From: Owenia fusiformis
Lineage: Eukaryota; Annelida; Polychaeta; Sabellida; Oweniidae
Direction: 5' to 3'
DNA: 64,000 nt
NCBI GenBank assembly: GCA_903813345.2
Contig: CAIIXF020000003.1
Span: 8,085,815 to 8,149,814, forward strand
Under the pieces are notes generated by a model. The model saw only the letters and a program-made list of their open reading frames with translations. It made no database searches and had not been told where the DNA came from. This document shows, piece by piece, positions 59,901-64,000 of this stretch. Both the position numbers and the translations under genes were made by a program. Position 1 is the stretch's first letter. Each line of letters opens with the position of its first letter.

Positions 59901-60397
59901 TATCGAAATAGTGCTGCGAGTTTTTGTTTATCTTGAAGAGACCTTTTAAATGGACTATGGGTTGTAGACCAAAAAGACGGATTAGAGTTTTCTTCTTAAT
60001 CTCGGACACATTTTTTGCTATGTAGCATAATTTTAATTTCTGTAAGAAGAGCGGTTATCCTGTATTGAGACTCATTAATAATATTTGATTTGATTTTAAA
60101 GTACAAGTAGTTCTTATTTGATTGAAAAAACGGTTAGAAATACCATATTTAAAGCTTGAAAATGTACTTGTATTAGATAAAGTTAAATTTTAACATTAAA
60201 AATCAAACAAGATAATTTTTTACAAATTTTCAGATGATATAACTCCTCCATGCTTTGGATAGACTTATTTCATACTTATCTATTTTCAGATAAGGCCTCC
60301 ACCTCTGGAGCATGTTACACTAGACGGGGTAAATGATGCTTTGGATAAACTCAGAAAGGGGCAGATTAAAGGAAGGGCAATCATCACCTTTGATTAA
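50901..60397 (+). CDS. Zinc-dependent alcohol dehydrogenase ADH-2 (MDR family), ten exons
   Basis: Exons: 50901-50996, 51507-51633, 53776-53826, 54493-54634, 57910-58070, 58254-58363, 59086-59146, 59387-59511, 59741-59890, 60290-60397. Every exon has the same length as in ADH-1, and all intron phases match. It encodes 376 residues, 329 identical to ADH-1 by hand count. Cys39, His76 and Cys169 (catalytic zinc), the four structural-zinc cysteines, GAGGLG at 201-206 and Asp227 are kept. The loop around the first zinc ligand is changed: T-G-A-G-G-I-C-H-S-D in ADH-1 reads T-G-A-A-A-I-C-N-S-D here, so His40 becomes Asn. Exons 2 and 4 carry most of the substitutions; exons 5, 6, 9 and 10 are nearly unchanged. 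The frame is intact with canonical splice sites, so the gene is probably expressed. Introns 2, 4 and 6 are swollen by a 40-bp array, two foldback elements and three dead exon-7 copies. Confidence 0.95.
51611..52050 (+). repeat. Eleven 40-bp units built from the exon 2 end and 5' splice site of ADH-2
   Basis: Units start every 40 bases from 51611 to 52011. Unit 1 holds the last 23 bases of exon 2 and the first 17 of intron 2; units 2-11 repeat this in the intron. GTAAGT is preserved in ten of eleven units; unit 3 has GTAAAT. The base before the donor alternates between g and t among units. Using any later donor runs the reading frame into the TAA of unit 2, so only the first donor gives the enzyme. 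Confidence 0.95.
52299..53307. mobile_element. 1-kb foldback element with internal 22-bp minisatellite arms, ADH-2 intron 2
   Basis: TATGGCTGGCCATCTGGACC opens the element and its inverse closes it. The left arm contains about 16 copies of a 22-bp unit with the core 'actttttacgccgttaaaa' (52325-52660). The right arm contains inverted, more diverged copies ('acggcgtaaaaaatc', 52980-53275). The spacer of roughly 300 bp is unique. attctga flanks both sides (52292-52298 and 53308-53314). Depending on the exact end, the duplication is 7-9 bp. Repetitive long inverted arms are the hallmark of Foldback-type elements. No protein is encoded. Confidence 0.85.
55360..57412. mobile_element. 2-kb foldback element in ADH-2 intron 4
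   Basis: The arms at about 55360-55645 and 57130-57412 are inverted copies of about 280 bp: 'acactctgttaagcatgata' opens the element, and 'gcttaacagagtgta' ends it. The words 'gcgcctct'-like, 'cggaagttatgatacgtta' and 'gtgtaactacggtaattaat' recur inverted on the right. The spacer of about 1.5 kb has no recognisable gene. I cannot find a clear target duplication beyond a possible TA. Confidence 0.8.
58660..59004 (+). repeat. Three dead tandem copies of ADH-2 exon 7 (intact donor, lost acceptor)
   Basis: Exon-7-like copies at 58660-58720, 58802-58862 and 58944-59004 precede the functional exon at 59086-59146. All four are spaced exactly 142 bp apart, with intron sequence included in the unit. 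All have the donor g|gtaaat. The functional copy has 'catatag' at its acceptor, whereas the extra copies read 'cacatgg', so the AG is gone. The extra copies keep the 3' sequence seen in ADH-1 (T-V-Q-W-S-T-D), while the functional exon encodes T-I-R-W-S-A-D. Confidence 0.93.
60225..60289 (+). repeat. Relic of a duplicated last-exon start in ADH-2 intron 9
   Basis: 'ataactcctcc' joined directly to 'atgctttggatagactta' and 'tcatacttatctattttcag' matches the 86-bp type unit of the ADH-1 array with an internal deletion of about 35-40 bases. ADH-2 therefore once had at least one extra unit. Confidence 0.85.
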
Positions 60398-62966
60398 AAT
60401 TTCCCTCACAATGAAACAATGAAAACTCTCCTTGAAATATGCTGCAAAACTCAAAAATACTTAGTTTACATTTCATATACAGTGAGGAGCAAGTCTTATA
60501 CAATATTACATTTCTATGTCAATTTTTCAATTTTCAATTTCAAGTTCAATTAATTACTATAAACAACAAAGATGATGTAGGGAGTTAGCAATTGAAGATG
60601 ACAAATAGTCCAATTGAACTGTGCGGTGGAATTTTATTTTACTTAAACAACAATAATATAGTATGTCTTTTAAAGCAGATATGAAATGGTATTTTTGACC
60701 TCAAGGAATCAATAAATTTTTTTTGATAAATGTATTTGCATATGTTTTCTCATCAGTATTGTGAAAATTATTTCACTCTAACGATCGTTATAGCTGCTTA
60801 ATAAGCAATATTCGAATAGGTTGTGACGTTATTGGCCCCCACGTGATCTCTCACTGGTCCCCACATGCCCCATTTTGGTCCATTAAATCATGACGTCATA
60901 ATACCAAGATGTTTTGTTATTTGTTTACACAACAATCATATGGTTGCCGTGACGTCGTGATTACCAAGGAACCAATAAATTAAAACCATAAGGAGCAAGG
61001 ATATCGGGATGCTATACGTATATGTATAGTAAAAATGAAAATTGCCACAGAAATTGCAGTCATTTTCCAAAACCTCTATGATATACAGCAATTACTTTAA
61101 AAACAACATCCAACACTTTACAATGTACAATAAATGTTTGATTATGACACATAATGGAAGACATAATGAAATGAAATCATTAATGAACTTTAATGGCAAA
61201 TACATTGTGTATGACTATTGGTCTCTTGTTGAATATATGTCTCTTTTATTTGAAATCCCTATTTCTAGTTATTTTGACGAATTGCAACAACATATATCCC
61301 AAAGAACTACGTTACACGTCATGGGCATGTTTTCCAGACGGCTGTAAGCTATTGTATATATGTTTCTGTGGCTGTGTTCATGGTTATTAGATTAAAAATT
61401 AGCTACGAATTGAAGAAAGTTTAAAACATTTGGAGGCGGTTAAGGGTACATTGGCAATATTTTCATGTTTCAACCGAAATATACAGTTATAGTAATGTAA
61501 GTCTCAATTACACATTGAGATTAAAATGTACAATTTACAGACACAGAAAAATCAGTCCATATTAATCATTGTTCTTTTGATATGTACTCGTAGGCCCATT
61601 CATCTTTAAACATGTTTAAGTAAGAACTTAAATGTTAACATAATGCTGTTAAGTTGAATAACACTGATGTAGCATACGTTTGTAAACAATGCTAGACATT
61701 ACATAGAGGATAAGTATCGTGATTAATGAGCACCAGCCTGATAACCTACTTCAGTTTTTCATTTATGCCTAGTAGGGGGTTAACACTGTTATTTACGCAT
61801 ATTAGCCAAGTCTTATCATATTCTGTTAATGCTTTTAATGCTACAAGCACCAAAATCGGTACAAATGTAGATGGAGGTAATTGGGAGATATGGTAGCAAG
61901 CCATCCAGAGCTTAGTTTTCAAAAGAATCCAATATGGCCGCCAGTTTGTGGAGATTTTTAAGAATTTTAGATAACCTCTGCATTAACATGGTGTTTTAAC
62001 TTTAAAGCAAAAATACATCCACGTGAGAGCAGTGCAAAGAGTTACTTTCCAATATTACTAGAACGGGTGTTTAACAAGGCTCTGCATTAGGCCCTGTATC
62101 ATTTTAAAAGCATTGACTGAATGTGCTCATCATTATTTATTTAAAAAAGAGAGTCACATATTTGATTGATAATGAATGCGAATCCATCAAACTCCAAAAC
62201 ATCCTGCAGAAATATATTGCTAGATACTTAAAATAAAAATATCTGTTACTTCACAAGGTAAGGTCAACTTCTAGGTTGCAGACAATTGAATTACACCACA
62301 AAGTGAAGAAATAAGCAAATGGACTAAGAGGTGTAGCGCTGAATAGTCTCAGCAGTGCAATAAATAGTGTGACTTGTGTTGGAAAGCATTGATCTTCCTC
62401 ATAGAGGAGCATATTAAGTCTATTCGGCTGTTTGCAAAATATTTTCTATCAAACTCATGTTTACACAGTCAATTTCGTCGCTGACTATTTTTGAAGCATG
62501 AGTAAATTATTTCCGCATTTTTACCACCACTCTGTAAGATTTGTCATTTTGAATAAACATCAGTTAAGAAATAGGTATAGAAACCAGCCATAATTTGTAG
62601 CTTTAGTAATTATTTCCGCATTTTTACCATCACTCTGTTTTGTCACTAAATGTACTTTATAAGATTTGGCATTTTAAAAAGTACTGGATGAGAATTAGTT
62701 GAGAATGGTGATGACTTGGCTATCATTTTTAAAATTATTCTTGACGTGTATTGTAATGACTCCATTATGAATGAAATATCCCTCTCGAAATATGATATTG
62801 GCAATTATTCGATGGGCACACCAACCTTTTTTTCAGGGGCCTTTTTACAGAGACAGAGACCACACTTCATATTTTTGAATAAGTGTTACATAAAAATCTG
62901 AAAATGTACATCAAATTAAATTAATTACATAATGTACAAAGGTTTAAAGTATAAAAAAGAGATTCA
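60398..62966. other. Downstream intergenic region, no gene seen
   Basis: An AATAAA at 60711-60716 is a possible ADH-2 polyadenylation signal. The open frame at 61042-61347 (101 codons) has no domain. 'ttatttccgcatttttaccatcactctg' is present twice in part (near 62508 and 62610), marking a small local duplication. Confidence 0.45.
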
Positions 62967-62974
62967 ACATAGTT

Positions 62975-63223
62975 CATCCTCCTAAGCAGGTGTCCAGAAT
63001 CCGTACCTCCTTCTTCCCCCTGCTATAAGCAGTTAGCATTTCCCCGATTAAGAACTCGCAATTTGATTGGCTGTCGCAACACTGCGACTGCAATCATGTA
63101 TACGTCATCGGTGCATAATTAGATCACGTGATTCAGTTTAATCGGGCGCGTCCAACTTGGTTATAGCAGGGGGTAAAAAGAAAGAAGATATTCTGGATTT
63201 TGAAGCCCTGTGATCGGAGGATG
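62975..63223. mobile_element. 249-bp MITE with 8-bp target duplication
   Basis: CATCCTCC at the left and GGAGGATG at the right are exact inverses. Inward, 'ccagaat' with 'attctgg' and 'ccccctgctataa' with 'ttatagcaggggg' keep the arms paired with small gaps. It is flanked by an exact 8-bp duplication, acatagtt (62967-62974 and 63224-63231). An 8-bp duplication fits hAT-type transposition, but the CATCC terminus is not the usual hAT end. Confidence 0.8.
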
Positions 63224-63467
63224 ACATAGTTGGGAAGCAAGGAACGAGAGGTATTCGAAATCCACTGGAGGAATAAAGGATTCGGAAATTCAAGTTACGT
63301 ACTGTTATAAATGAACATACAAGAGAGCTTTCGATATAAGTTAATTGGAATACGTGTACGTAAACCTGTACTTACTTACAACAAGTCAGGTAAAACACCG
63401 GGGTGGAACTCTGAAAACGAAGAAAGGATGATTTCATCCTTCAAATCCCAACAAAATATTCGACAAG

Positions 63468-63991
63468 CAGGGTGAGCCAAAAAGGTAACCCAAACAAATG
63501 CATGTTAATAACTCAGTCATTCAGCATGGGTTTAAAATCATATTTGACACAATTAAATCTTGTTCAATGTTCTTTCATTCAACAAAGTGTCATTGATCTA
63601 TCCCTAGTCATGATTTTATGGTCATTTACAAAACATGGCCAAAATGACGAAATGTGCCTCACTGACGATTGGGCCTATTTTCTACACTAACAACCCTTGA
63701 AACATTAAAATAAGAGATGAAGAAAGTTGAGCCATAACAGAAGATGTATTTTCTCATGTTGTGAACAACTACATCCGATACCTTCAAGTTGGCCTCCAGA
63801 CATGACGCCCATAGTTTATGGCATGTTTTGTAAAGTGGCCATAAAATTGTTACCACTAGGAATAGACCACTGGAACTCAGAAGAATGACAATATATTGGA
63901 CAATGCCTAATTGTGCCAAATATGACACTAAAACCATGCAAGGTGACTGGTTTGTTATGATTTTTCTAGGTTACCTTTTTGGCTCACCCTG
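63468..63991. mobile_element. Non-autonomous mariner-type TIR element, copy 2
   Basis: CAGGGTGAGCCAAAAAGGTA at the left is exactly inverted at the right end, apart from a 1-2 base difference further in. It is a near full-length palindrome of about 524 bp related to 10254-10808. The open frames at 63472-63690 and 63659-63937 are two arms read in opposite directions, not genes. Neither flank gives a clear TA duplication on the left. Confidence 0.8.
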
Positions 63992-64000
63992 TATGTAGTT

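Overview
The window is animal nuclear DNA. It is AT-rich, its genes carry GT-AG introns, and it is packed with non-LTR and Ty3/gypsy retrotransposon debris, palindromic MITEs, satellites and minisatellites. It contains no bacterial or organellar signature. The protein sequences look like those of a marine invertebrate, but I cannot name the species or phylum from the sequence alone.

Layout. Bases 1-32,100 hold no convincing host gene. They are a repeat landscape: a G-rich array (2.2-3.9 kb), a 4.7-kb foldback-like element (6,938-11,682) inserted into a dispersed repeat whose uninterrupted copy lies at 28 kb, three copies of a palindromic MITE family with 5-bp target duplications, a satellite with a 297-bp higher-order period (17.7-19.4 kb), a mariner-type element (20.1-21.2 kb), and two tandem MITEs sharing one TAA (29.3-30.3 kb). 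Bases 32,100-38,200 hold two intronless paralogous short-chain dehydrogenase/reductase (SDR) genes, separated and flanked by a LINE 3' end and a broken Ty3/gypsy pol fragment. Bases 39,270-60,400 hold two tandem paralogous ten-exon zinc-dependent alcohol dehydrogenase (MDR family) genes. Each encodes 376 residues, they share all nine intron positions and phases, and the proteins are 329/376 identical by my hand count. The last 3.6 kb is non-coding and carries two small TIR elements.

How the genes fit together. Two NAD(P)-dependent oxidoreductase families, each locally duplicated, sit next to one another. A role in alcohol/carbonyl metabolism or detoxification is plausible, but no substrate can be read from the sequence. 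The second ADH has lost the His that normally follows the catalytic-zinc Cys (CHSD to CNSD), so the pair may have diverged in activity.

The most unusual observation is that the tandem arrays in this gene cluster repeatedly begin at exon ends and carry an RNA-processing signal in each unit. SDR-2 has six 81-bp units made from its last codons, stop and an AATAAA. ADH-1 has four extra copies of the start of its last exon, each with an intact 3' splice site. ADH-2 has eleven 40-bp units made from the end of exon 2 plus its 5' splice site. ADH-2 also has three extra copies of exon 7, each with an intact donor and a destroyed acceptor. I know of no named system that matches this. Whether it is mutational bias or affects RNA processing needs transcript data.
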